Assembly: GCA_001579985.1 (NCBI GenBank)
Contig: LRSR01000790.1
Coordinates: 1-35,234 of the forward strand
DNA from: Hypsibius dujardini
Lineage: Eukaryota > Tardigrada > Eutardigrada > Parachela > Hypsibiidae
Length of the DNA: 35,234 nucleotides
Direction of reading: 5' to 3'
Shown: positions 22,093 through 33,000 of the stretch, piece after piece
Layout of the letters: each line of letters begins with the position of its first letter
Position numbering within the stretch: position 1 is the first letter of the stretch
Made by a program: the position numbers and the translations under genes
Notes under the pieces: generated by a model
What the model was told of the DNA's origin: nothing
What the model saw: only the letters and a program-made list of their open reading frames with translations
Database searches by the model: none

Positions 22093-23362
22093 ATCCCTTG
22101 TGCGTGGAGCTTCATATTCAGGATTAAAATGCCACTAAATTCGTGTTCTTAGTATTTACAGCCACGCATAGACTTCAGCTGCTACCGCCCTTGATGAATA
22201 AAATTGCGTTATTGATGTTCTTATACAGTATAACAGATGTGCAACACTTAATTCAAATCCATAACTGCTCGGCCTGGGAGACAAAGTTCACCACCACAAG
22301 ACTATGCTCCCTCCCTCCATTGGGGGGGGGGGCCCATTGGAGGGGGGTGCCCCTCCCCCATGGTGGTTACATGCGAAACAAAGAAAATACCGAGATGCTA
22401 TACAGTGGAACATTCTGCGTGTCTCACACTTTATGCATTGCTAAGCTCGCTAGAGCAATTTTATAGACACGCAAGTCGGTAAAGAACAGTTTAGATTTCG
22501 GACATGTGCACTACTTAATGGTGTGGGTTACCCATCCCCCTCTCGTCCGTTAGTCTTCCGGTCCAATAACTTTCCGGGATTTCCCATTCAAATTTTTCGA
22601 ATTCTGATCTGCATACATCTGCATGGGCTATTTAAGTGCAACCATTGAGGTGAACTAATGTGCGTAGAATGCCGCAACAATTATATTATCATTAGATTAC
22701 AAAAAGAACCCGTACGTGTGTGATACAATTTGATGACACGTGCGTACCATGATGGCGACATGCTCAGACTTCACGCAAAATTAATTCAGTCAATTACAGT
22801 AACTGGTCCAACTAATTGCTTCAGCATATTAGAGAGAGTGCGTTCGTCAGTCCCGCTGATCAATTAAAAAAATGTGTCAGAAAAATTAGATTAACGAATT
22901 CAAGAGGCAATCAGCCGCAGGTGTAAGGAACAATAGTTCAGCAAATTTTGGAAATTCGCTGATCGCTTTTTGCTGATCAGCCAAGCAGCCGGCTGATCAG
23001 CAATCGGAAGATGCGAATGGACCAATCACAACGCTTGGTTTTGACGGGAACGGCTTACCATTTCCCTTGATCCCTGATACGTCTTTTTGACAACCGTTAC
23101 TGATCTGTTTTACTGACGCCATCGCACTGTCTCTGTTGTTGGAATTCACAACGAAAACGCAAATGACAATTGGGATACAATTGTGGTATATGGAAGCTGA
23201 TATAAAATAACTATGCTTACCGGAGTTAGTCGACTACATGGACACCGCCAGTCGTTATTGCCCATCCCCAGGGTACATATTGATGTTGCTTGACTAGCTA
23301 TTCCTTCGGTCACCACGATCTATGAATCAGCTCAATATTGGTTACCTCACCGATCCTGAACC
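22093..23362. other. upstream region of the intact receptor gene
   Basis: Contains G-runs with GC-rich inverted flanks at 22318-22362, a strong palindrome at 22970-23003 and an AT-rich TATAAAATAA-like stretch near 23201. The 22143-22466 frame has no recognisable content. Confidence 0.4.
22970..23003. repeat. perfect inverted repeat (13-bp arms)
   Basis: TTGCTGATCAGCC at 22970-22982 and GGCTGATCAGCAA at 22991-23003, separated by 8 bases. A further GCTGATC-type core lies just upstream at about 22959. It is about 360 bases before the receptor start, so it may be a hairpin or a dimeric binding site. Confidence 0.7.
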
Positions 23363-24460
23363 ATGCACCAAAGTGAAACAGCAGACGTTCGTCGAAATTT
23401 CTCCTTTACCAATGAGACATTTAACTTGACCTTTGTCAATCAGTCTTCACATAGCGGTTCTCTGACTCCAGCATGGACCGTAACTCCGACTTGCTTACTC
23501 ACTATCTGTATCGTCGGTTCCGTCGCAAACATCGGGGCGCTCTTCTTATTTCTTAAAGACCGACGAAGTGGAACACCATTTGACAACTACGTCATCAATC
23601 TTTTAGGAGCAAACGTGGTGGGTCTACTCTTCCAGTATCCCTTTGCTGTAAGATCAAATTTGTTTTCTGGATGGGATATGGGAAGGCCAGCCTGCACCTT
23701 CTATCTATACATCCTGTCCATCTCCGACGCGGGGATCATCAACACCCACGCTATCATCGCCATCAACCGAGCCTGGGCCATCCTTCATCCGTTGTCCTTT
23801 CGAACGACCCACACCAAACGCTTCACCTTGACGGTCTGTGTCGGTATGTGGGTGTACATTCAAGCGGCTGACACCATCGTACTGCTGGTGGACAGACTCA
23901 CCAACCCCGTGGATGACCTTTCAACAGGGTGCGTTTTTAATGAGGTGTCCCTCAGCACCTGGTTGAAGGTCACGTCTCTCATGCTGTATATTCTACCGGT
24001 TTTCGTGATTCAACTGTCATTTCTTGTCGTCATGATCAATAAGATCCTTCGCTCGCGAGCTGCAACAGAGCGTTCTGCCCAAGTGAGGCTTCGGAATGAG
24101 GTTCTACAACCAGTCGCTCAAGAGGAGCCTCCACAGGGTAGTCTAACTTCGGGGACTAAGAGAACAGAAGATATCACCACTGCCCAAATTGTTCCTCAGC
24201 CGGTTAAGCCTGTTGTTGTGCCCGGGCCAAGACGAAGGCGGTCTAGCAAGTACTTCATGTTGATGCTACTAACTCTCAGCATCGCTATCTTCACCCTGCC
24301 AGACATGGTCTATTACCTACTCGTGGGGGCCATCCCCAACTTTTGGATTCCCAAATGGTACGAAGTGGCGTACTTGCTCTTCACCTGTCAGACGGTTGTC
24401 GATCCAATTATATTTGTTCTGACGATGGACAAGCTGCGAATAACTCGGAGGCAGCAGTAA
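23363..24460 (+). CDS. rhodopsin-like G-protein-coupled receptor, orphan
   Basis: Single exon, 365 residues. The N-terminal tail holds four N-glycosylation sites (12-29). Helix 1 is at about 38-64 with the expected Asn56; helix 2 has Asn84 where Asp is usual; helix 3 begins after Cys111 and ends INRAW (134-138) in place of DRY; extracellular loop 2 has Cys190, the usual disulphide partner; helix 5 has Pro212. A long, basic third intracellular loop runs about 228-296. Helix 6 has TLP (Pro313) instead of CWxP, and helix 7 has DPIIF (347-351) instead of NPxxY. It is a plasma-membrane receptor; the ligand is unknown. The odd switch residues suggest unusual activation. It is the only intact member of a three-copy same-strand series. 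The ATG at 23363 gives the tail length seen in its relatives. No signal peptide is expected. Confidence 0.88.
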   Translation: MHQSETADVRRNFSFTNETFNLTFVNQSSHSGSLTPAWTVTPTCLLTICIVGSVANIGALFLFLKDRRSGTPFDNYVINLLGANVVGLLFQYPFAVRSNLFSGWDMGRPACTFYLYILSISDAGIINTHAIIAINRAWAILHPLSFRTTHTKRFTLTVCVGMWVYIQAADTIVLLVDRLTNPVDDLSTGCVFNEVSLSTWLKVTSLMLYILPVFVIQLSFLVVMINKILRSRAATERSAQVRLRNEVLQPVAQEEPPQGSLTSGTKRTEDITTAQIVPQPVKPVVVPGPRRRRSSKYFMLMLLTLSIAIFTLPDMVYYLLVGAIPNFWIPKWYEVAYLLFTCQTVVDPIIFVLTMDKLRITRRQQ

Positions 24461-25250
24461 CACTGGTTACACCGTTAAATCGGTTTTAAAATATGGCCAT
24501 TGTATTATTTAGACCGGTAGACCGTGAGGCATACCTGTACTTACATACTTAATATTCTTAATGTACTTGCTATTTATACTCATATACTTATCCATAGTTC
24601 ATGTTGTATTGCCCCTGCGTACCTGTCCGTTATACTTATACTTTACTTAAAATGTATACTTCTACCTGTACATGTAATTGTATCCATTTACCTATGTATG
24701 CATGGCGATATTGTTATATACTTATACTTATATACTTGTTTACTTATTTAAGGCCGATAACCGAAGGCCCGAAGGCCGTGTTCTAAGTTGAAGACCCGTT
24801 TTTGGGCTAGGGTGAATGTCTGTTTGTGGCTGGCTGGCTCCAGTCGATAAGCATCGATTGATTAAGAGGCGTTCAGTGTGTTGCGGTGCTCTCGACCAAT
24901 CGCAGTCCTTCACTCTGTACCACGTGCAGTCAATGACTCATTTCTTTTAGTAATAATTTAAGGAAAAGATACAGTGAAAGTCACTGCGTCAGCCAGAAAA
25001 TGTAACTTGCTATTTTAAAATTGTTAACAGAGGTCCATCTTTCCGAATAGGCATACAATGAAGATTAACGGAATTTAAAAATATTCGTCCATGACTTATG
25101 AATATTAACAATTTGTGTAGCCGAGAATTCACGTTTCTGAAGCTATAAATTGGAGGAGATGAGCCGCGAAACTTTTATGTACTGAGTTTATAACTAAATA
25201 AAGTTTTAAGCATTCTTCAGAGTCCCATTATAATCAATCCAAGAACCCCG
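24461..25250. other. intergenic; TA-rich tract and repeat C remnant
   Basis: 24525-24750 is rich in TACTTATA-like units. 24752-24905 resembles repeat C. An AATAAA occurs at about 25196, too far from the receptor stop to assign. TACAGTGAAAGTC near 24971 matches the end of the MITE at 32163 and may be a lone element end. Confidence 0.4.
24752..24905 (+). repeat. repeat C, partial copy
   Basis: Resembles 17155-17310: GGCCGTGTTCTAAGTTGA, a CCCGTTTTT stretch, then TGTTTGTGGC, CGATTGATT and CTCGACCAATCGCAG in the same order. It is more diverged than the other two copies and lacks the CGAAATT portion. Confidence 0.55.
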
Positions 25251-25262
25251 TGTTTGTTTGTT

Positions 25263-25320
<58 letters not shown>

Positions 25321-25330
25321 CCTGTCTGTC
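25251..25330. repeat. (TCTG)n microsatellite
   Basis: TTTG units grading into about 15 TCTG units. Same motif as 18773-18846, read on the opposite strand. Confidence 0.93.
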
Positions 25331-25878
25331 ATGTATGAACCAGTTAGTTTATAAATGTGCTTCTTCTTTGGACCTTTTCTTTAAAATGAATAATTAGATG
25401 GGAATACTTGTGCTTATTGCCGCCGTTTAAGCCGTCCATGATTATACCACAAATTAAAATTGAATTAAAATACGTTAGAATGTAACACACTTACATGTGT
25501 TAGATCTAAAGTGCCATTCTTGCGTGAACTATTTGAATGCTCTCACTAAAACAACTAAGCCTGGCAAACCGGTTACTGATTACTAATGCCATTATGTTCA
25601 TCGTTTAGGTACTCCAAAAGTTTGAAAATCCGATCTGCCGGAAAGTTATAACGTCTAATAATTTGAGCAAGCGACAAAAGTGTTGTCTAACTGCTTTCTG
25701 AATGGAACTATTTTTTAAGATATTTTCCCAAATAGCGTGAAGCACCAAACTCATACCAACTAAGCGTGTGTAGCCGTTTCATTAAGTGCACATTGTTTTA
25801 ATCCACATCGTAAATGTTCGCCACAAGACGCGTCGACGCGTCGGAGAAATTCTCAATCAACTAAAACTTATTCGTGGA
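25331..25878. other. intergenic downstream of the astacin homologue
   Basis: No open frame or repeat supported. The minus-strand 3' UTR of the astacin homologue probably occupies the right-hand end. Confidence 0.4.
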
Positions 25879-27343
25879 TTAAGATGATGAACACTTGTCA
25901 CAGTTGCAAACCGTGACGCTCCTGAATTTGCCACATTTTCTATAGTCTTGACCGTTGTCTTCGTAGATTTGACTGCATTCCGTGTCGTCATCAACAGTCT
26001 TCACCAACATATGCAGGACACAATCAAATTGGGCGGCTTAGAAAAACAGCAATGAAATTGCCGATTATACTTTCTAAAAGTCTGCATTCCACCTTTTTGG
26101 AACCCTTTGTATAAAACAAGGCTTCTAATCGCGGTTTTTTACGATATAACTATGACATGTTTAGTATATTTACATCACACAAACTGACCTGTCGTAGTGG
26201 CAGCGGTATTCGGGGCTCGAAGCAAATCCGCAGTGCAATTGTACAGTTTGTTGATTTTCCTTATATCACCAGGGCTCAGTTGCAGCCGCTGACCGATCTG
26301 TTTGTCTTTGTACTTTTCTTTCGGTCTCACGGTCCATACCATATGGTCGATGGCGAAGTCAAACATCCCATAATGCGTAATTGAATCGAAATCATACGGT
26401 TCCCCAAATCCCGTGTTGTTCTCAACCTTCTGGAACATTTCTCTCACGTCTAAAACACAATTTCTGAGTGCTTTTTCCTACTGAACAACATGAAGTCCCT
26501 TGGCGACTGACCTGTTGGAATATTGGGAAAATTAATATCTACATATTCATCTCTGTCAATCCTCCTATGCTCGTGGTAAAATCCTAAGGGAATAAAAAAT
26601 AAAGTAGAGCGTTATGAGCAGTATGTGGCTGCCACATGGAGTCGTGCAGAATTATGGACCTAGAGAATGCATCAATTTGCTCTGGGCGATTCCGTAATGG
26701 TCGTTCGGAAAACAGTCTGTACGAAAAGTCCAAGCATGATTGTCCACACACGTTTCTTGTTTCTTCAAACGATCCAATATTCTTGCTTACTGCTTAAACT
26801 GAGCCCAACCGATTGTCTACCAGCATGTTGGTTGCCGATGTAGGAAGAACAGCTTTGTAACAGAACACATCGTACTATACCATCATGTGAATATTAATGA
26901 AATTTAAGGCGTCCCTACGATATTGGATGTGCCACGATCTGCAAATAATCCGCTTCAGTTGTCCGTTGAATAAAGCGAATGCATGTGGAGTTTTCAAATC
27001 CCTCCATAGCCTTGAGCACCAGCATGCGTTCATGCTGATTCTCTAAATACCACAAAAACTTTACAAATCCCGCAATATAACCCTCTGTTCTTCAGTTGAA
27101 GCGAATGAGCCTTACTGTTAAAAGCTTTAGAGAAACTATATGGCACCACTCCGCCCGCCATAGAAAATCATTTTGTGCTCTAATCTACAACAAGAATGAA
27201 CGAACGTACGCCACCTTTCATGTCAGATTATCACGAAATGAATATACCCGTGCTTCTGGTGAAGGGCTGACGGTAATGATAACGGTAATTAGAGCAGTGA
27301 TACATAGACCATGCAGGCGTGGAAGTATTAATGGGAGACCCAT
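25879..27343 (-). CDS. astacin-family protein with a degenerate active site (probable pseudoprotease)
   Basis: Eight exons (27343-27235, 27148-27116, 27042-26919, 26852-26791, 26716-26660, 26583-26512, 26449-26189, 26036-25879) join in phase to 291 residues. The order is: a signal peptide, no propeptide, an astacin domain from about 38 (VPYSF, C68, SCSSYIGN) to about 205 (IGQR, INKLYNC), then a tail with six cysteines. Astacins are zinc endopeptidases with HExxHxxGFxHExxR. Here residues 122-132 read SKLMHSLGFYH, so the first zinc His is Ser and the catalytic Glu is Lys. The Met-turn SxMHY is SITHY (175-179). The rest of the fold signature (YHEHRRIDRD) is kept, so the gene looks maintained but not proteolytic. 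The first two exons are the least sure: the acceptor at 27149 is weak. The donor at 26659 (GTCCAT) is also weak. Confidence 0.72.
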
Positions 27344-27661
27344 ACCGAGTTGGAAAACCAAGCCAGTAAAAAACAAAACCGCACACGTATTGGTATTCCT
27401 CTCATGGGTCGCTGTTATTTATCACTTTCTCAGTGCTCCAAACGCCATTGCAATATTTTCGACCTCTTGCCTTTGTGTAAAGTAATGACGAGCTTATTGC
27501 TGGAGTTTCCGGTTTGTAGGATTGCACGAAACCTGTTTCAAACGCTGTGCGATGGAATTTCTCCGTTGTGCTACGCATTTGAGATGCCTGATGGCAAGTT
27601 GAGGGGCTTTTTGTGACCATAAATGAAGTCCGCCGTCTTGCCGACAAAAAATTTGAAATTC
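27344..27661. other. upstream of the astacin homologue, no gene seen
   Basis: Likely promoter region of the minus-strand gene. I found no clear TATA box. The small overlapping frames here have no recognisable content. Confidence 0.35.
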
Positions 27662-28096
27662 GTTACTTATACATGTCAAGCGGTAGTAGTTATGAATTAT
27701 CAGGGATTATAGTTCACTTAAGCTATCAACATATGTGCATCCAAAAATAAACTACTGATGTAGCCAAGGTATTTCATACTCTCCATTTGGTAAACACATG
27801 TGTTTTCTGTGTCATGCATCAAACACTGTAATTTGTGTCTGTGCGGGGTATATACTGAGGTCCTTAAATCTCAATCTTTTTTTCACTCAAACAATGCTGT
27901 TTTCTGTGTTAAAATCAATTGGTCAGATCACTGAGCTTTCTATGTGACCAGAAAATTATTACTTTGTGTGAAGAGAAACATGCTTGGTTTGCGCCCGCAA
28001 TGTCTCTTGATCCGCAGCGATTATTTTTACCTCACTTATGAGTGCAGGTAACAGTTAAAGGTGGCTTCCAAACCTCCAGGCCACGGACTTACGCTA
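27662..28096 (+). repeat. duplicated segment B, copy 2
   Basis: Direct match to 15908-16715 without the 370-base middle part; the junction is near 27781. It preserves AATAAACTACTGATGTAGCC of the 3' flank of the GTPase gene and the block ending CCACGGACTTACG. Divergence is roughly a tenth by eye. Confidence 0.8.
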
Positions 28097-28744
28097 TTCC
28101 TGGCTCTGTTCGCGACATTATGGTTCCATCTGAATTTACAAAAGTTGAACCGGCGGAATGCTTTGTAAAGAATGTCTTCATTGCGCTGGAATCTATGGAT
28201 CTTCATAATGATTAGTGATTATTCCGGCAGCCCTTCTGTCTTCGATTTATCATAATCGCTTTTGAGACGACCTGTTCTCCCTTCGAGAACCCGGAAGTTC
28301 TGTTGACCTACGATACACGATAACTACGAGTACTACTTTTCAGAATTATTACTTGCACAACAAATTGAGAGAAGCCGATGAAAAGTAGACTGAATGAGAA
28401 GTTAGAAATCCAAGCGAGAAGTCGAGTTTCGAACCGAGCTTCAAAGACCCATCCTTATCGGACAGACATGGTTGCAATCTAAACAAGCGCATTCTTCACT
28501 TGTCACTGAAGCATCATTCTCACAAGACAAGAAGGAGAACTATCTATTCTTCGTCAGCGGCGCCATTCTGAGCAGTTTGAAAGAATCGTATTGCTTTTGG
28601 TAGTTTTAGGGAATTTTTCAAACGATTCCGTTAGGATTTGCAAGGAATCTTTCAGCACTTTCCCTCATCTAGCAAAATTTTGTTAGACCCGGTTCTATCC
28701 GTATACCCAAAACACCTGGTTAGCAGAGAGTTGAACATTAAACA
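28097..28744. other. no gene seen
   Basis: No frame with recognisable content. The frame at 28638-28934 crosses into repeat C and is therefore unlikely to be coding. Confidence 0.35.
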
Positions 28745-29140
28745 GACAATATTACTAGCGAACTGCATGCAGTTAGAAAAATGGCCAAGCTTCCGAGGGC
28801 AAAATGTCAACCGTATCCAATGTACCCATCTTATGCAGATCATACAGCAAAAATTAGGTAGACGTACTTACAAATATGTAATAGGGGAATTTCTTAATTT
28901 CAAATTTCGAATTACGAGTTTCGTTTTCTGCTAGGGGAATTCGTATAGCGGTCTCTAGTGGCCTATTATTCGGGGGGGGGGGATGCAGTTGCACAGTGCA
29001 TCCCCTCCGTTACGCCTCTGTACCTGGCTACTACAGGCGCGCAGCAGGTGCTGTGCTGCGACTGGTCGACAGCACTGGCCGCTTGCGCCCACTTACGTCG
29101 CATGGAATCGATCGCTGGTGCCCAAGATTACACACACAGG
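28745..29140 (-). repeat. dispersed repeat C, copy 2 (inverted)
   Basis: Reverse-complement match of 17235-17640 over about 400 bases. It contains a G-run (28973-28982) where copy 1 has GGGCAAATGCACCCGCC. The overlapping small frames at 28958-29208 are repeat sequence. Confidence 0.82.
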
Positions 29141-30081
29141 AATTTCGCGCCGGGGTAAAGATTGGCAGCTCTGTAAACGCCACAAGTTCGTTTAAGATGG
29201 TTGGTTAATGACATGCTCACTCCTATTCGTTATTTTCTACTTTAACTATTAATTTCATATATATTAAATTTTTGGTACCTAGATAGTTGAAATTGGTACC
29301 TATAATAGCTAAACTCGGTAGGTAAACAGTTTTCTGGTTACTGTTCTCATTGAAGCATAGGCACTGTGTCAGGTCATTAACAAAATCCGTTGGTATGATC
29401 GAGCTTCAGACACGAAAAAGCCACATCCAATTGAAGACGTGTACAATTTGTCTCCCGTCATGTAAAGAACAAATTGCAGAGTTTTTGTAGGCCATACAGA
29501 AGTCCGGAAAGGCACAAAAGCAGACCACGGTGAATTGTACAAGGTGAAATGTTTAATTCGTCTGACATCAACATATCTTTTATATTCATTATTCCGCCAA
29601 CCGGGGTAAGGTAGGCACGAATTACCCTGTTCACTATACTGTGGATTGTAATCAAGATTGTGTTGCACAATCAATTCGACAGGACATAAGCAGCCGTCTT
29701 CCTCCAAGTGCCGTAACACACCTGTGAAGATGTTCCTATCGCCTCGAATCCTGTCTCTTCAGGTCAACGTTTCTGCTTGGGTTTTCAAGACAATCGTCAA
29801 ACCTCATTTATCGAATGTATGAATCGGATGAATCGGATGAATCGGATGAATCGGATGAATCGGATGTCAGCTGAATCAAACACGGTCTCGCACGTTGGCC
29901 GAATTAAACATTTCAACTCGTACGCATTAAAAGCATATTCCTTAAAGGCTGTGAAGGCTAAAAGACTGTTTCGGAGGATCAGGGATTTGTTAGTTAACGA
30001 ATAATGCATCTTTCGTTGTACGTTCCTCGGAAAGCGACAAATCGATCAACTGCCATCATTCGTCGTTAACGAGGTCTCTCA
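29141..30081 (-). other. intergenic with one possible minus-strand exon
   Basis: On the minus strand a CTTCACAG acceptor is followed at 29719 by an open frame down to 29369 (about 116 residues, with CLCPVELIVQHNLDYN and PYPGW). I do not recognise it and found no partner exon; a GTAATT donor near 29623 might end it early. The rest of the region is AT-rich. A short 9-bp tandem repeat lies at 29819. Confidence 0.2.
29819..29866. repeat. 9-bp tandem repeat (ATGAATCGG)
   Basis: Five consecutive perfect copies plus a partial one. Because the unit is a multiple of three it stays open and yields an artefactual Met-Asn-Arg repeat. Confidence 0.9.
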
Positions 30082-33000
30082 TCATCCTCTGGTGCGGCAG
30101 TTGAGCTCGTCGCTTCGGTCCGAGCAGTCCTCGGAGCCGTCACAGCGGTAGCGGTCCGGCACGCAGCGTCCGTTGGTGCATTGGAATTCGGTCGTGCCGC
30201 AGGAAGCGTGATTGCTCGCGGTGATGGTATTCGTTGCTGGAACGGTCAGTGCAGATGAGCGGCACTGCGTTTCGTCTATTCCGTCGGAACAGTCACGGTC
30301 TCCGTCGCAGATCCAAGCGTGCGGCATGCATTGCCGCGTGGCTGGGCAGACGATCCCATCGGTGCCGTCGACACGCCGACATGCCTGCAATTAGACAATA
30401 CAAAATAAATTTTAACGCTAAAACGGAAAGAAACTCCCCACAGTCAAGGGTTTCGGAGGTCTTTAATATCCAGAAAAAAATAACAAGCTGAACGTTTTGC
30501 AAAACTGACGTTCAGGAATGTAATCCCTTAATGTCGAGGAAAACTGAATTTTGCAAGTTTGTTATGGTCAAGCTAAATTGCAAAACAGTAATCATTTTGC
30601 GAAATGTGGTTTTAGTTCCCGGAAAACAGTTCAGAGCTAACAACCTTAAGAACTGTAGTTGTTAACTAATGATCAGAACAAATTCCCAAAGATATTGAAA
30701 AATATTAAGCCGAAAGAGTATGTCTTATTCTATTACAAAAAACAATTTCAAGCTTGTCAGAAGAATCAATTCACTTGAAGGTTACTCAATTTTCTGTTAA
30801 AAAGAGCCTTGTAGTCGTTTTTTCATGAATACTGAATGAGAAAGTAGAATGGAGGGTCCGAGCGATGGGCAGAAGGGGCGGAGCAAGGGGTCAGACAAAC
30901 ACAATCATTAAATCTAACCAGCAAAGCTGCACCGCTTCTTTTGTGGTCACTTTAAATTGTCTTAAAGTTTCATCAGCTGTTTTGTAGTAAGCTTAATATT
31001 TTATTCCATGTTTTTAAGCGTTTTTTTAACTCGGCGATCTTCTCCAGTTTTAAATTTGGTTCATTTTGTGTATATTGCTTTAGTTTGGTTGAAAGCAAAC
31101 TGACAATCAATGCTGAGTAAAACAGAATAAAAGCGCCCCTAAAAGCTTGCTGGTTGATTAATTGATTGTGTTCAACTGAACCCCTGCCCCGCCCCTTTTG
31201 CACATTGCTCAGACCCTCCATCAAACGTTTTCCTATCGCTTACTGTAGTAGTCGGAGTATATAGTTAACATTAATCACGATGTTGTGCGGTTACAAAAGT
31301 TACAGAAGCAAAAGTCTGTTTCATCCACGAGAAGAAATAAATAATATAGAACAGCATGCATTTGGTTAAAGTTGAAATGACCAATAGTAAGGGTATTCAA
31401 AGTTCGTTTATTTGCAGCGTTTATTTCGCTCTTTCAAACTCGCTAATCTCCCTGGTTTTGCACGCCCTTGCAACGGGGATACGAAGACACGCCCCCTGGC
31501 TCACCCGCGGCTGTGTTTCCTTCGCTAATCGCAACTGACATGGACCACTCACAAGACAGATGCACGCGGATAACCGAGAAAAGCAGCTCCTTGGCTGCTG
31601 CTTTTCTCGCTTATCTTTAAAACCAGGGAGATGAGCGAGTTTGAAATAGCGAAATAAACGCTGCAAATAAGCGAACTTTGAATACCCTTAGTGTTGTAAA
31701 GTTACCTGGAAGCCCGGCTTCAGTGGCGCCACTACGAGGACCCCGCCGTTGTTGCAGTTGAGCTCATCGCGGCCGTTGGCGCAGTTGCGATGTCCGTCGC
31801 AGGCGTTGCTGTTGTCGTAGCACGGCTCCAACAGCGATGCCGAGCACTTGAAGCCGATTCCCAGGTTGTTAGGACGGAGACAGCGCAGCAGGGCGGTCGG
31901 GTCTTGAGGAGTAAGAGTCGCCTGGGAGCGTCCGCCAACCGCCGGGCAGTTTCTCTCGTCAGCACCGTTATCGCAGTGTGTCTGTCCGTCGCAGCTGAAC
32001 GAGGCGGGGAAGCAGTAACCTCCTCGGCGACAGGTGAAGCCCACGGTTCCGTCAGTCCGTCGGCAGAGCGGGTAGGCCACCGGGCTGAGAAGGGCCACAA
32101 GGGCAGCTAATCCTGATGGTAAACAAAATGTGGATTAATTGGTTTGGTTTTTAAAGTTATTACAGTGAAAGTCCTGAGATTCGAACGACGTCACAGTTCA
32201 GTTTCTACTTTACTGTCTCAAACTCCAAACTACAAAGGGCCGGCTCCGAGCAAACGGTTCGATAGAAATAAACTCACGTGACCGTTCGAATCTCAGGACT
32301 TTGACTGTATGATGGAACGTCTTTGGAGAAAGGAGAAGGAACTGAACGTGGCATAAACAAAATACCCCTCCTTGTTTTTATTGAATTTGACACAAACGTA
32401 ATGATTGGTGATGATTTCTATAACTTTACTTCATCGACACAAATCCGAAAAGCTTTTTTAGACAAAATTTCAAATTGGGACAACAGTTCCCATTTTCTGA
32501 CATTTTCACTGTAAAATTTACGACTTCTGAAAAGCACCGCCGTGAAATGCGCAACTTTAGACACTATCTCGTGCAAAATTATTTAATTTTAAATCGATCG
32601 GCATCAGCAGAAACTGTTTTCGAGTATCAGGGGGGCGGAGCTGCGGGCAATTTCACGAGCTAAATCTACGTAATTTCGGCTAAGGAATGTGTAAACAAAA
32701 TACCGAAAGCTGCGCAAGTTCATCTAACAGGGAAAGCCCATGCATAGATGCGCTCAGACGTGTTCATTTTTGATGAAAGTTGATAGATAAGACGTTGCCG
32801 TATTTATTAATACCGAATCTATTTACCGCTTCTACTGGTGCCCGCTGGGCAATCGACCTCGTCCCGACCGTCCTCGCAGTCTTTCCCGCCGTCACATTTC
32901 CAACTTGCCGGCCAGCAATAATCCATGGCAGTAGTGGCCAAGCACCGGTAACCAGCCGAGCCGTCGTTTCGCACACACGCAGTCACACCTTTTTTGGGCG

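Noticed and set aside
28638-28934. 98-residue plus-strand frame
   Set aside because: Its second half is repeat C, and copy 1 does not preserve a comparable frame.
32163-32190. tRNA-like B box (GTTCGAATC) at the MITE end
   Set aside because: It is part of a symmetrical inverted repeat, with no A box or cloverleaf around it.
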